Counted from the first letter of the stretch, positions 44,086 through 56,778 are shown. The stretch is DNA of 64,000 nt from Apostichopus japonicus (GCF_037975245.1 NC_092564.1:27822984-27886983); one strand, 5' to 3'. Translations and numbers: made by a program. The notes: generated by a model from the letters alone, not told the origin.

Positions 44086-47000
44086 CTAGTCAAAAAGGAA
44101 AAGAAGAAAGAATCATAAAAAGCAACATAGCTCCTAATCCATATCATATAAAGTCGATGGTCAGACCCAAATTGCAGTCTGCATGATTTAAGAACCGCAG
44201 GTGGTATCTAACATTCTTTTCTATCATGTGGGCTGCTCAACTATGACTGTCAACTCACAAGTGAGCTGCTGAAACCTGAATTATAGTCTGGGTGATATAA
44301 AGAACTACAGGCGCTATACCACCTGAAGATTCTCTTTAAAAACTACCGATTGGGCTCTCAAGTGGGCAACTATCAATTAACAAGTGGGCTGTTGCAGTCT
44401 GAATGATTTGAAGAAATACAGGTGATATCCAAAATGGCAACCCCGTAAAGATTTGCAATAGTGTTTTGACGCCTGGCAGAATATTCAACTCCTTGACAAC
44501 ACAATTCAAGAGGAATCGGAATACCCATATACCTCTACATGCTTATCAAACATTGTTCACCTCTTACAGCTATGTGTTTTTAAGAAATTTTTCATTCTAT
44601 TCAAAATATGTTTCACTTTTCATAAGTTATCATTCAATTGATAATCACGGTCCCCTGCACTCTTTTAAAACAAATGAATTTCCAGACTTTACCAAGACCA
44701 AACCATGTCTTACAGCTTACTATGAAGCAAACCTACACACCAATAATGACCTAATGTAAAGCTACCTTTGGTAAAGCCTAACAATTCTTGCAATATTTAT
44801 GCCAACCCCTGTCAATGATATTTTTTTGGTGAGGAGGAATTTCAAAGAGCCATGAACCCCAATGATGTCATGCTGTAGCCAAAGTTAAACAATACACTTG
44901 ACTTTTTCTGGCACTTCTTAACAACTTTGCTCGCAAAGGTCATATCATAGAGGAAGAAGTGTTCAAATGAGAGGTTTTCATGACTTCACTTAAAAATTCA
45001 AGACCGAGAAACATGGTCTTTCCACTTCCCTACCTTTTCCTGTAACCATCATGCAACCACTATGCGCCATATGTTCTGCACAACATGCTATCCATCTAAT
45101 ACACATATCTCTGTTTAAAATAAATGAATGCTGTTCAGCTGCTGTTACATTATACCTGTAAATATTCAAATTTGAGTATTACTTTTAATTACATTTCCCT
45201 CATCTTTTCTGTTTTTTAATTAAATAGTCTCTATTGGATATACTAGTTACCAGTACATTGTGGCTAGTAAATTGATATCACATGGACAACATAACGTCAA
45301 TGAACCGATTTACTCTTAGCAGAATGCAGCTTACCATACACAGATCTGGCAATTTCGTTGCACCAATATAAAACAAAAGATAAATTTACTCACGTTGAGT
45401 AATAGAAACTTGTTTATAGAATGTTTAAAGATGGCAAAGAGTGATCAATATGCCAGACAGCAAATTGTCTTATACTACAAACATATATGGATCTCAATTC
45501 TTACCTGAAACATTGTCTCAATGTTATCATATTTCTCTTTGAGAAGTTCTCCCCAAGAGGTAAGGTTGCAGTAGGATAAGATGCCACCTGGTTTCAGGAG
45601 TCTGAAGGCATGCTTACTGATAAATTCAAACTGGTGTGTGTGCCATGTCTTCTCAGAGAGTGGATATGTGTCATACAGGATTCCTAGGAAATGACATTCA
45701 TATAGAGATGTACAATATGTATGTTAAGGAAGCTGTTTTGCTAAGAGTTGTTCATGCTATGCATTCACAATAGGCAACACTGATATAACACAAGCTTGCG
45801 GTATATAAACACTCTTCATAACTTTTACATTTATTTCCCACTTATTCACGTTTCGGATGAAATTGCTAGTGTGGAAACAGGATGTCTTTGGTGTGTCTTA
45901 TATCAGGGCAATCTTTGTGTTTTTGCCGGTTGCCCATTGGATGACCAGCTTGTCCCAATTTTGGTTGTACAAAGAGCAAATTTGGTTTTCCATAGAAATG
46001 TAGCCAGATCACAAAGCTTGATCAATGTATTCACTGTAGGAGAGATGTGTAAGATTCGGCAAACAGCAAAAAACAGCTATGGTCATCTAATAAAGCTACC
46101 ACTCGGACAGGTGGTTCATAGGCCTACGGTACCACTATTTTTTGGCTTGATTTATCAGTATATCTCCAAAGTGATGTAGGGGTGATGCCAATTGATCAGT
46201 TTACCCATTTGAGGGTATTTAGTTAATGCAATATACATTCATGTGAACAACTAGTTGTCTGCCAGGAAAGGTGACTTTTCTTCTTGAGTGACCATAAAAG
46301 TTCTTGCAGAAATAATTAGAAATAAAAAATAAAAAAATGATAATGAATGATTATTTCCCAATATTGCCACTTTTGGTATTTCTCACCGGGTACTTCCAGT
46401 CCATGCAGTATTCCTGCCCAACCCTGTAAAATATAGACCTCTTAATTACCATCAAATGATTCATCTTCCAGATTAGGAGCAACATCCTCCCAGAGGCCTT
46501 TCAGTGGAGTGACCTTATGAGGTTGTTCTCTTGCCCAATCTTGCAGCCTATCGAAGACTCCACTGTTGCACTCAATGATGACATGTTCTTGTATGCCCTC
46601 ACATGCCTGAATCTTTCCACTGGCTATACCAAGGCCAAAGCCTACCTCTAAAACACGGCCACCTATTGAGAGAAAAAACAACATCTTTGTTATATCATTT
46701 ATTCATTAGAAATGTCATTGAGACACAACTAAGGTTAAAGGTCAGCAGTGTTGCCCCCAAGATATGCTAGAAAGTTAAATAATGGTCACTGAGAGTTTTA
46801 ATTGTGTAACTGAACATTCGTCAATGTCTGGGAATATCTTGGAAGGTCAGATCCTCCCAGAATTACCTTTTTCTTTCTTAATCTCCATTTAGCGTGCTCA
46901 AATTTCTGTCCAATACTGATGACATCATCAGTGACATAGGCACACAACAGACAGACATAACTAGGACATGTGTGTCTTTTGCAGTTCAATTGACATGGCA

Positions 47001-48198
47001 AAGTGACAGTAATTGTGCATACCGCCCTCTCACGGGTCACACAATTCTAGTGATGACCATTTCATGTTTGTAGTACTGTCAGCAACAGAAACATTAGCCC
47101 CTTCTGGGTGACTGTTGGTGTTCAGAGTATATATATCCAAAGATTTTGGTTTGGACCAGCTCTGCTGTGAAGGGAATTAAAACCTTGGCTTCATTTCTCG
47201 CAAACAAGTCACACAAAAAAATATCCATTTGAAGAAATATCTTCTGCTAGAATTTAACATCATGGAATGAACTACAAATGTTTTTAGCTAATAAAGATTT
47301 CACTTTAACATACAAAAGAATGAAACTAGTTGAACACTGTTTGGATACAAATTCTTTGAAAAGCAATCTCTTAAATGCAAACCAATTGAAGTCTGGTCTA
47401 CTCTTATCATGGAACCAAAAGAAAGAAAAACTTGTGAGCTAGTATAATGTTTCCATAACTATTCCAATTTTCATGATATGAGTTTTGCTAAGTCTCTGGA
47501 ATTCTTTTTGTCATATTCTTGAGGCCATGATATACTTGATCACAATTGGAAATTATATAACCTGTATAACCTAAAAGGGATGGTCCCTACCTTACATTCA
47601 GATGCTGCACATACAGTAAGGCATTGTACAGTGTCTCCAATCATCTCTCCATGAGTGGTTTTCAAAGCACTCTAGATGTGATTTTATCTTTGTTATAATT
47701 ATCTGATAAAAGCCACCTCCTATACACTCTTCCCCTTTTTGGAGACTCAACCCTGTCTTCAGGAATCATCTCTCAATATTCCATCTGTTTTATAGCTTTC
47801 CCATGCCAGCCTCAGTATAAAGTCACTAGCTAAACAGTATAAAGCTCCAAGCACACTTTGTTATTAAACTCACACGCACTCTCTACATACTGAACAGAAG
47901 AGGAAAACAGAGCAATGCAAAGTTACAACAGACTCAAATCAAAGAGTCGGACACTTGCTTGTCTGTTGACATTCATCAAGGAAGACTACTACAGGAAGGA
48001 ATGTCCTCTCACCCTACCTTTAGATGCTGCAATGCTGGCTAATTTGTGCATGTAAGGTGTCTCCCACCTCTCCATGACTGGTTTCCCTAGAATCTCCAGG
48101 TGGGTGTCTTCTTTGTTATAGTCGGCGGAAGCTACCTCCCATCCGCTCTTACAGTCTTCCCCTTCCTGGAAGATTTTATCTTCTGTCATCTCAGTCAT
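43945..48198 (-). CDS. GAMT: Guanidinoacetate N-methyltransferase, complete, four exons
   Basis: Cytosolic SAM-dependent enzyme that methylates guanidinoacetate to creatine, the last step of creatine synthesis. Exons on the minus strand: 48198-48018, 46662-46450, 45683-45505, 44085-43945. Together 714 nt, 237 residues plus TGA, against 236 in human. The sequence follows vertebrate GAMT closely: [13 protein letters not shown] in exon 1 (Glu46 is a substrate-binding residue in mammals), the SAM motif [11 protein letters not shown] at about 62-72, [31 protein letters not shown] (Asp136, equivalent to mammalian Asp135), FRLLKPGG and FPKMIAP near the end. One extra residue in exon 2 explains the length difference. 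The start ATG gives the usual N-terminal length. All borders are GT/AG. Confidence 0.97.
44086..45504 (-). other. GAMT intron 3 with diverged duplications
   Basis: About 1.4 kb. At 44165-44440 a unit of about 110-130 bp with gtctgcatgatttaagaac / gtctgggtgatataaagaac / gtctgaatgatttgaagaaa and aagtgggctgc recurs about three times, strongly diverged. Nothing else recognised. Confidence 0.5.
45505..45683 (-). CDS. GAMT: GAMT exon 3 (catalytic Asp)
   Basis: 179 nt, phase 1 in and 0 out. Contains [35 protein letters not shown] and ends MFQ. Confidence 0.96.
46450..46662 (-). CDS. GAMT: GAMT exon 2 (SAM-binding motif)
   Basis: 213 nt, phase 1-1. Contains [12 protein letters not shown] and [12 protein letters not shown], the first two SAM-contact segments. 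Confidence 0.96.
47585..47755 (-). pseudogene. GAMT: Decayed duplicate of GAMT exon 1 in intron 1
   Basis: This stretch aligns along its length with exon 1 and its donor. Shared blocks on the + strand include ctacctt at the donor, cagatgctgc, agtgtctcc, catctctccatgagtggtt, atctttgttata, gccacctcc and cactcttcccctt. Several indels destroy the frame. The homology continues slightly beyond the exon on the 5' side, pointing to a local DNA duplication rather than a retrocopy. Confidence 0.8.
48018..48198 (-). CDS. GAMT: GAMT exon 1
   Basis: 181 nt, ending in phase 1 at AAAG/gtaggg. Codes for [20 protein letters not shown] onward to AASK. A nearby ATG three codons in is an alternative start. Confidence 0.95.
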
Positions 48199-48799
48199 CG
48201 TACTGTAGCAGAAGGATCCTGTATATCCGACAGCTTGTCAGCCAAAGCCGTTTCTATTCCATATGTGAGATATGAATGTATAATTAGTCAACACAAATCC
48301 ATCATCACAATGACATACCAGCAACTGTGAGTACACACTGTTTTCATTTAATTCTCTGCAATACCAAGGTCCTTTGCTTTATATGACTAGCTCAAAAAAA
48401 GCATCCAAGTTGCACATTTAATGCATCACAACTATCTGATCAAGATACGAGATATTCTAGACACAATATGGGGACCATTATTGAAGTTCTGGCTTTTTTG
48501 GGGTTTTAGTTTAACTGAAGGTCTTGAGACCTTCAGATGTGTAGGGAGATATCCCTACAAATACAACCAAGCAAAAAAAAACCTTGCTGCAGCAAGTAGG
48601 ACTGAGTGGTAGGTTATTTGTACTATTGTTTTTACGAAGGCCAAACAAGTCAACATTGAGATTTTTGACGGATTTCTTATTTTATTTTGGCTGTTATCAA
48701 AATGCTAGATATGTAGACTACTTTAAACAGTTAGTATTTACAAAGTAGGGTGAAGAGTACTATTATTTAGAGACCAATTGAGTGCTACAATGGCTTTAA
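48199..48799. other. Upstream flank of GAMT
   Basis: Should hold the GAMT 5' UTR and promoter (transcription leftward). No TATA box or CpG island is obvious; nothing firm can be marked. Confidence 0.35.
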
Positions 48800-49148
48800 A
48801 GGCATTGAAGACTCGCCCCAAACCGCGCTCTGAAAAAGTTAACTTTCCGTTGCTTGCAAATGACGTTTTCTTCTTGTTGCTACAAAATGCAGACAGTAAT
48901 GAAATGTGGTACCTTGTCATCTTTTATCTAGACCCGAGATGTCCACGCTGCTATGTACACTGTGTTGTGGGTATTGGCCAGAGCTGTATGTATTGACTGT
49001 CCACTAGTGTCTAATTACCAACGGTAGCAAGCTGTGTGTGTATTTTTTGGGATGGATGGTGTTGTCTAACACTTCTGTTACACCTCATTCGAAACTAGGT
49101 CAGATTACCAGCATGAGACGTTTCTTTGTGCGCAAGTCTTCACACCCT
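48800..49148 (+). mobile_element. TTAA-flanked MITE, full-length copy
   Basis: 349 bp between TTAA (48796-48799) and TTAA (49149-49152). Left end AGGCATTGAAGACTCGC. Right end reverse-complemented AGGGTGTGAAGACTTGC. No transposase. The TTAA target suggests a piggyBac-like mobiliser, although the ends do not match the usual CCC start. Confidence 0.87.
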
Positions 49149-50350
49149 TTAATGCACCTGTGATGTTTTTGTTTTCCTCTGGACAGAGTTCTCCAAATTT
49201 CGGGAAATGTACTGAAGCCTATATAGCTGAATACAGTAGGACTAGCGAATCAAAAATTGACATTGTCAAGTAAGATTACTTTTTGGGTATGCTACTACTA
49301 CAACTTGGCTAAATTTCTAAAACTGGTAGAGCATTTATGTTTATTTTTATGCAACCGCTGGTGTATAATGGCATATTTGATCATCTCGGGCCCATGTTTG
49401 CATAGACTCTAGAGTGCCTTTATATTATTCCATGTTAACAAGGTCACAAAGACACCTTCTTTTATGACTTTTTAATGTTAACTTCCATTCATTTTTATGG
49501 ATGTAAGATTCGATGTCATAAATCAATTTAATCACAGGAAAGAGTCGCACAGTTAATAGTTTACACTTAACACTGACATTTTTGTGAATTGATTTTGTCT
49601 ACAGTAGATGTTTGGGATACCACTACTCTCCAGACACGGTACTTTCAAAAGACAAAAAAATGGTGCTATTTGCACGTACACTAAGTTTGTCGTGGAAAAC
49701 AACTTTTTCGTCAGCAGAACTTGAAATACACGTTTTTTTTGGGGGGGGGGGGAGCAGAAAGGCTTACCGAACTACTTAGGCACATTGAAATGATTGAGGA
49801 GGATGGAATTTGGCTCTGAGACTTGATTCTCAGGAAAGATTAGGTTTGGAAGAGGAATGATGATTTAGTACAAGTGGGGATGATAAAAATGTTTAATTAA
49901 ACAGCGTCACCTTATTTGGCTGCAGTTATCATATGACGTGTAAAAGGCAAAATCTAGCTGTGGCATGGAACAATTTGGTCTCACTAAGTTTCATCGTTAT
50001 TACACAGACTGCATTTTAATACTTTACATATTCCATGATTACGAAGGTCTCCTTTTGCCTGTTACAGTACGTCGACTGCATTGTATTTCTTTACGTAATA
50101 CCTAAATTTGACTTCAGTAAATTTTAAGCAGCTAAAAATTTCCCTGACAATGACATTTACTCAGTCTAACCATCCTTTTTCGACTTTCCCATGTTATTTT
50201 CATCATCCTGTATTTGGTATCCTAACTTTGAAGTAAAACATTCTTCATGTAGGCCTATGTTGAAAAAAAAAAAAAAAAATTGTTTTCCACATAAGAAATT
50301 TCTCAGCGGAAAGTCATCAACAGGAAGTACTGTGTGCGGAGAATAACTGT

Positions 50351-50628
50351 CCCAGCAAACACAAAAACCTTTTTAAAACGTCATTAAAACGTTTCGTCTT
50401 TTGTTTTGACAACGTTATTTGTGGTGTAATAAATATGTCACGAAAACGTTTTCAGGATATTATTTCAAAACATTTTTTTCATAAAAAACATTAATATTAC
50501 ATTAATATAACATTAATATCTCATAAAAACGTTCTGCCGAAGATTTTATAACACCACATTTAACGTTATAAAAACATATTTTAGAGGCTCTTTTAAAAAT
50601 GTTATGATAACGTTTTGTGTTTGCTGGG
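50351..50628. mobile_element. MITE with CCCAGCAAACACAAAA inverted repeats
   Basis: 278 bp starting CCCAGCAAACACAAAA and ending TTTTGTGTTTGCTGGG, a perfect 16-bp inverted repeat, with internal aaaacgtt/aacgtttt palindromes. Flanked by GT on each side. Non-coding. Confidence 0.9.
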
Positions 50629-51463
50629 GTGGTTATAAGGCCTAAATTGCTTTCCTTAGGCTTTGGATGAAATCAGGTATCATTTATTTAATTTTTTGTT
50701 AATGATTAGTACATGTCTTCCTGATTTACTGAGTTTCTTACAAAAGGAAATTGACGATTCGTGTAATTGTGCTCTTGCAATTTGCATTAAGTACCTACCT
50801 TGCTACTGTAGTATAGGCATGGACTAACTTAGTCACAACGTTAGGCTAGGCCTGCCTAACCCTGCTTTGGTAAGCGTTAAGTAAGTTGACAACGTTACCT
50901 TTAAAACTTAGGCTATTCTCACTTTCTTCATACTAGTTACCAAAAATATGAAATCAATGTGACACTTTCATGGTAGATGAAAAAGCGAGCCATTCGGCTT
51001 TACTATTAGTAAAACTCCGTGGTTACCTTTCCTTTTTACGCAGTGACCGCACGAGCTTCAATTTCACAGCATGTACACGCCGATGATGAAAAGCGATATA
51101 TGCGACGATGCGTCAAGTACAAATGTTCATATCACGAAGAAAAATACCTGTGGTTCCATTCCTATGCATGTGTGGTTCACTTATGTTCCTAATCAATTTC
51201 TATTGATTCCCTATACCGAAAATGGCGTCGAGATTATGGAACGCCAAAATAATTAGTAAAGAACAATACGTGATGATGCTGTGAAGCGTATTCTAGTTAC
51301 TGTTATTGTGAAGCGTATTCTAGTTATTGTTGTTATGACGTCACCCATGGCTCGCGCATTGGTGTTTTGCGCTGTGGTGTGGCAGGATATAAATCACGCG
51401 CTATTAGAAGCGTATCTTTTGTTTTAAATGATTCGGGGTTGGAAGACAGCCAAACTGGTTCAA

Positions 51464-51522
51464 ATTGGTTGAGTGCCCATTTGCATATGCTCATCTGCAT
51501 ATCAGGTTGGCACTCAACCAAT
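51464..51522. promoter_or_regulatory. Inverted repeat enclosing an octamer motif and CCAAT boxes
   Basis: Perfect 14-bp arms, ATTGGTTGAGTGCC at 51464-51477 and GGCACTCAACCAAT at 51509-51522, with a 31-nt spacer containing ATTTGCAT (the POU/Oct octamer) at 51479-51486 and a near copy ctgcatat. Each arm carries CCAAT/ATTGG. TATAAA lies 70 bp to the left. Possible bidirectional regulatory element or a hairpin; no gene is tied to it. Confidence 0.4.
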
Positions 51523-53229
51523 CAAGAGTTTGGTAAGGGGTGAGTTAAAAGTTTACACCAATCGGGTTCAAGGGCAGAGCGTGTGCCCTGTGCAACACGT
51601 CTTAATTTGTTATTTTGGAATCAGGGGTTTAAGTGTTTCATAAAGACATATCGAGGAGTTGAAGTTTATCATCCGAAGTCTACTGACGTAGAACAGTAGG
51701 CTCTGTAATTTATATTTACGTCTGTAGTCTTCGGGCTCTTTACACTTTAATTATCCAAAGTTACAGTTTTACTCAGAATCAATAAAAGAAGACATGTATT
51801 ATATCCAGTACCCGCTTTTCCTGTTTATTTCACGTTTCATGCTCAGTTCGACGTTACCAGTGTAAGGCCCGGCTTACCGTTCCCGAGCTACCTAAAATAA
51901 GCCTTACAATGCTAAAGATGTCGCACCAACTTTTCCATTGACTTGTACACACTAAATGCGTCACTTTTCAAGACCTGCCAAAGCATAAATTTCAACTGGA
52001 ATATACGCACCACATGGTCTAGCTGAGATCTTGGCCTACCATGGCACTTGTAAATTTCCATATCATAACCGTTTAGATTTGAGCTACAAGAGGAGCAGGT
52101 TTGGCCTTCTGAACCCCAAGCCTTCCATCTGCTCGCCCAGAGTAATATCTACATTTAACCAATAGCTTTTCTGGATTATATCACCTTCAATCCTCCCTAT
52201 TTTCACACTATCTGTACTTAATATTTCCTCTTTCACATAAAGGCAAAAGGAAACAATGACTGTAACTGATAATATGCTTTAACCTGCATTACATTAGGTC
52301 GTTTAATTCTCTTTTTCGGACAATGGTTAACTTTTCGAGAAGATATATGATTATCACTACTCTAATCGTGGTGTGGTACCTATTAAAGCGGTGACAGTCG
52401 CAGGATTTAAAACGTGGTGAAATAAGGAGAAGAAAGCTACATTTCCCCGCTGATTTAGATAGAGGCATTAACCTTTGTGAAGAACCAAAAAGCGAATGAG
52501 GGCTTCTATTAAGGACGCGTGGAGCCCCTAGGGTCGTTGAAGAGGACAAGTTCGATCTATATATAATTAACGCAATTAATAATTAAATAATCTATCATTA
52601 TTAATCTATAAATTATTTCCTTATATCATGGACGTCAATCCTTGGGGGTCACGCCCCCCCCCACATTTCGATGGGTGTAGGACACACTATCAACACCCTC
52701 CCCCCACCCCCGACACACACACACACATTTGGAAAAAGAGTAAAGTCACACAGTCGTGTCATCTCAGGATTCATATCACCGAATATTAGAAGTTCACTTC
52801 TATGAAAAGTGACCGAGATTTTTCACATCGGTAGAAATTGCAACTTTGTCTGTTTGTCGCGACGAGCGAAACTTGAGATTGAAACCACAAGCTGTTTGCG
52901 GATAACGGTGCGGCCTGACCCTACAACTAGTTGCCCTACAAACTAGTTCAAGAAGTCTGCCCTCTATTCGAAGAAGCGCGAAAATAGAACTTCCGAGTGT
53001 TGCAACCTGTATATGACCGTGTGCCCACGTTAGTACGAACACAGAATAGAATGTTAGAAAGGTAGGTAGTTTCTAACCACTATCTGCTGATATCTGTAAT
53101 ATTCTTGTAAATAGGCCTTGAATTCTTAGGCGCTTTTGTGGGGACTGAATATGTATTGTTCTATTCGACGCGACTGTAACAACAAACATGGTATAGCATG
53201 AAACAGTGAGATACGGTATGTCTGATCGG

Positions 53230-53356
53230 TCTTCTTACAGTATATCTCTGTATTTTCTGGGATCGATGGTTGTGTCTAACGCTTCTGTTATACCCCAATC
53301 GAAAGTAGGTCAGATTACCGGCATGAGACGTTTTTGTGCGCCAGTCTTCACCCGGG
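53230..53356 (+). mobile_element. Right-half fragment of the TTAA-type MITE
   Basis: Matches the right half of the copies at 27296 and 48800: tgtattttctgggatcgatg, tcagattaccggcatgagac, gcgccagtcttcac. The terminus is eroded to cacccgggc. Confidence 0.75.
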
Positions 53357-54664
53357 CACTGCAACATTTTCGTTTAAATGTAAGACACACGGCGCGCCAT
53401 ACTTCTCCGGCCGCATGTATTTGCGATAAAATCAAAACTTCGACCAAACACAACCGTAAAATGAAATTCGACACTCATAAAAAGGAAGGGGAAACACTTC
53501 GAATGCGAAATATGTGGAAACAGGTTGGCAACAGGTTTATCAGGAATAAACGTAATGTCAATGCTTCTGTCTTTGGGAGATGGTTATTTTCCCGTTTGTA
53601 TTAAGTCGGATGGTTTGGTGCACTTGATTTAATTCCATATTACCGTTGGTAGCATTTGTGCGAAACAGCCTACAGTAGCTGATACTGACATTTGCCAAGT
53701 ATTTAGTATAAGTTAGGTTTAGTTGGCTCGCAAAGTATGTAACACAATATGTTTGGACACTTGGAGAGAAACTGCAGGAATAAAGGTGTCTGAAGAAAGC
53801 ATCCTGGTGCATGCTTTATTCAATTTCTCCATGACCTTAAACTAAAACCAGGTCTGCTGTATACTAAGACCCCAACTATAGCAAGCTATCATGGAAAAGT
53901 TTCTTGAGATTATGAAATCGACCTGCTTTGGTCATAAAATGACCTCCTTTTACCAGTTAGTCTGCATTGCCTGCCACATGTTTTTGCTTGTATGAGGGTC
54001 TTTGTGTGAACGCTGTATGATTAACTTCACTGTAGACATAAACATATTTCCACACAGTGTTTACACAAAGAAAAGAGCCTAGTGGTGCAGGCTAATTGTA
54101 AAGCCTGAGGTCGATATACCACCGTGGCAGGTCGATTATGTAATCACAAAACTTTCCTAGCTATAGCGTGATATAATGTGAGCCAATAAAGCAGATTTTT
54201 AATAGCCTATTCTGTTCACCTTAGCGTGAACTTTATGATTTCTATGACCGGTATAATATGCTGCGGCTACTTGGGTTTCACACAGGGGAGCCCCATTATG
54301 TCTCAAAATTCATTCCTTATCAATTTTCAAGTTGTATAGGTTCAAGGTAGGTACAATTTATGGTTGCCACTATGTGGCGTATGTTATAAGCTTTGAGACT
54401 ATCTGCTTGGGGACCTCCTTCCATCCCCTCTCCCCCAACCCCCCCCCCCCCCCCCCTACAAATTAAGGATGTTAAGCTTGGTGAAGTAAATGAAATATTA
54501 TCCAGAGTTGCCAGCTTTTACTCTTGGCCAAGCAAACGTCTTCTTGCCCATTTTTCTGAATTATCATTTCAATATCATAGTCAGTGTTTAGTGATTGGAT
54601 GCTCACAGATGTGTTGAGTTTTTAGACAAAATGTTTCAATGTTTACTTTTCTACTTCTTCTCAG

Positions 54665-54855
54665 GTCAGTGTGTGACTGATCATATGAAAGGCAAGAAAC
54701 ATCGCAGACTTGTTAACTTGAAGATTACCAGAGAGGAGGAAACAGAAAGAAGTATTTTTGTTGGTAATTTACGAAGGACCAATTCAGAGTTAGAACTCAT
54801 GGGACATTTCAATTAATTTGGACCCATATCAAGGATAATCATCGATAAGGAAAAG
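54665..54855 (+). pseudogene. TUT1: TUT1-like exon: zinc-finger end and first half of RRM, with stop
   Basis: Reads GQCVTDHMKGKKHRRLVNLK, then RSIFVGNLRRTNSELELMGH, FN-stop-FGPISRIIIDKEK. The stop TAA stands where CAA (Gln) would be natural, one transition away. Donor AAAG/gtaact. The upstream exon with the finger's cysteines is not found. Confidence 0.8.
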
Positions 54856-55379
54856 GTAACTTTATTTATAATGGTGGCTCTTGTTATTTTAGCAGAAAGT
54901 GCAGTCCCTTAACCTCTGCAAAGTTCTGTAATATTTGGCCAGCAAATAGTTCACGTTGTTTCAAGGAAAAAGGCATACCGTCTTTTATTGACAAAATGTG
55001 ACAAAAATATTTCTTCCTCAAACATCATTCAGAAAAAAAATCAGGGAATAATTTAATGTTCAAATATTGTGTAATAGTTATTGAAGTCTCTGAATTTTGT
55101 CTTATTACAAATTTACTATTGTTCCTTGTGTGTAAAACTGCTATACAACTTTGCATTTGATAGCATTGTGCCATATTGTACACTTTACGATACTATATAT
55201 ATTATCCCTGTTCATTTATGTTTACCAAAACTTTCTGATTGCTATCCTTCAATATCGATGTCTTGCTGTTAAGTTTCTCATTAATTTGGGGTGAATGGGG
55301 GTTGCTTGAAAACGTTTCAGACATGGATATTCATTCACAAAAAGTGATTAGCATGGCCGATTTGCCTAAGTTTTGCAAC

Positions 55380-56778
55380 CAGGGTTGGCATTTTCCCGGG
55401 AAAAACCTGTTTTTCCCACTAAGCGGTAAAAACCAGGTAAAAACCGGGAAAAACTGGTAAATACCGGTAAAAACCGCCTCCGTCTCGAAAACTAGTATTA
55501 ATTGTCCGTAAAATGCAGGGTCATCAGTAGGCACGATATTGTTTCTTGACAGGCATATTTTATTGAATATGGGAGTTTCTTAGCTTCATTTTGAGCTATT
55601 TTATCACATTCTTATTCTACTTTTTGTGGAAAAAAGAGTATTTTTCGTATTGTACATGTATAGTTATTCTGTCACGATCTCTTTAGCAGTATGCATTGCC
55701 TATTGCCCAAACCATTATAGGTCTACACTGGGACATTCACCCCCACTAAATTCTTCAGGCCTATTATGTGGCATGAACAGCGGAGGATAGAATGAAGTGG
55801 CGAACCATGGCATCCAAAGCCTCAAAGGGACAAGGAACCATATAATAATATAATATTATGTGCTCAGACAGTTCATTCCATTAATACAGTAGGCAACAGT
55901 CTATTGAGGTGAACTTCAATCCAGGGGGCTCAATAGAAACTACTTTAAAACTTTGTAAGGCACATGGGCCCAATTAAAGTATTAAACGCACAATGGCCCT
56001 ATGGAGCCATTCACACAACCAAACTGTTTACCTTGATGCAAACATGGTCCAATTATTATACAACTTCATGCATGAGTGATTAAACACTTTGAGGTGGACA
56101 GGTGAGGTGATACTGGGCACTTCCTGTGTATAGGCTAACTGAAGAGGTAGGAGTATCAACAACACAAGTAACTGTTCCAATTGTTACTTATTCTCAAATT
56201 AGTTGATGTCACAACAGTCACTTAGTACAGTGCCTATAAGCAATATAAGCATAGTACAGTGCCTAGTGCGAAGTGTGAACAGAGTACAATTTATCGCAGA
56301 CATGAAGTGATCGTTCTTGGATGTGAATCATCATTTGGATCTGAGCGGACTAATGTGGCATGTATAATATGACGAACCATAGCCCTAGGAGGCACCAACA
56401 GTTTGATACGAGTCCATTCTCTAGATAATGGAATTATGCATCTCGATAGGAAAATAAAGTTGGTTGATTTGAGCATCCAATATATTATTTATTTGAATTA
56501 TTTATAATAGTCTAATCGGTAAACTCACAAGTTATAGATCATAGCTGTTCTTTGGATGTAACCCAACCCCCTACCATAAGATGCCATTTTCTTGTAGATT
56601 CTATGCTCCTCCACAAGTTCCACATGAGTTTTTAGGAATTCTATATAATTTGAGGTTTTTCCCGGTTTTTCCCAGTTTTTCCCACTTATAAGTGGGAAAA
56701 ACCTCCCGGTAAAAACCGGTAAAAAACTTGTTTTTACCGGGCGGTAAAAACCGCCCCGGTAAAAACCGGCCAACCCTG
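55380..56778. mobile_element. hAT-type non-autonomous transposon, 1399 bp
   Basis: Ends CAGGGTTGGC ... GCCAACCCTG, flanked by a perfect 8-bp duplication TTTGCAAC (55372-55379 and 56779-56786). Both subterminal regions carry many ggtaaaaacc / gggaaaaa motifs in inverted arrangement. The 8-bp duplication and CAGGG ends are hAT hallmarks. No transposase frame is seen. Lies in the intron that splits the RRM of the TUT1-like copy. Confidence 0.93.

Larger units (their letters stand above)
50629..54664. other. Gene-poor region before the TUT1-like locus
   Basis: About 4 kb between the MITE and the first TUT1-like exon. It holds the octamer inverted repeat, a MITE fragment at 53230-53356 and C-runs (52650, 54435). 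The N-terminal half of the zinc finger expected upstream of 54665 was not found. The open frames here look like chance. Confidence 0.5.

Noticed and set aside
45796-46179. 127-residue plus-strand open frame
   Set aside because: Lies in intron 2 of GAMT on the other strand with no recognisable domain; probably chance.
51071-51256. Short open frame as the missing first TUT1-like exon
   Set aside because: It contains no C-x2-C finger half or RRM-like sequence and no fitting donor.
53206-53604. 132-residue open frame
   Set aside because: Its first third overlaps a MITE fragment, and the rest has no domain, splice or homology signal.
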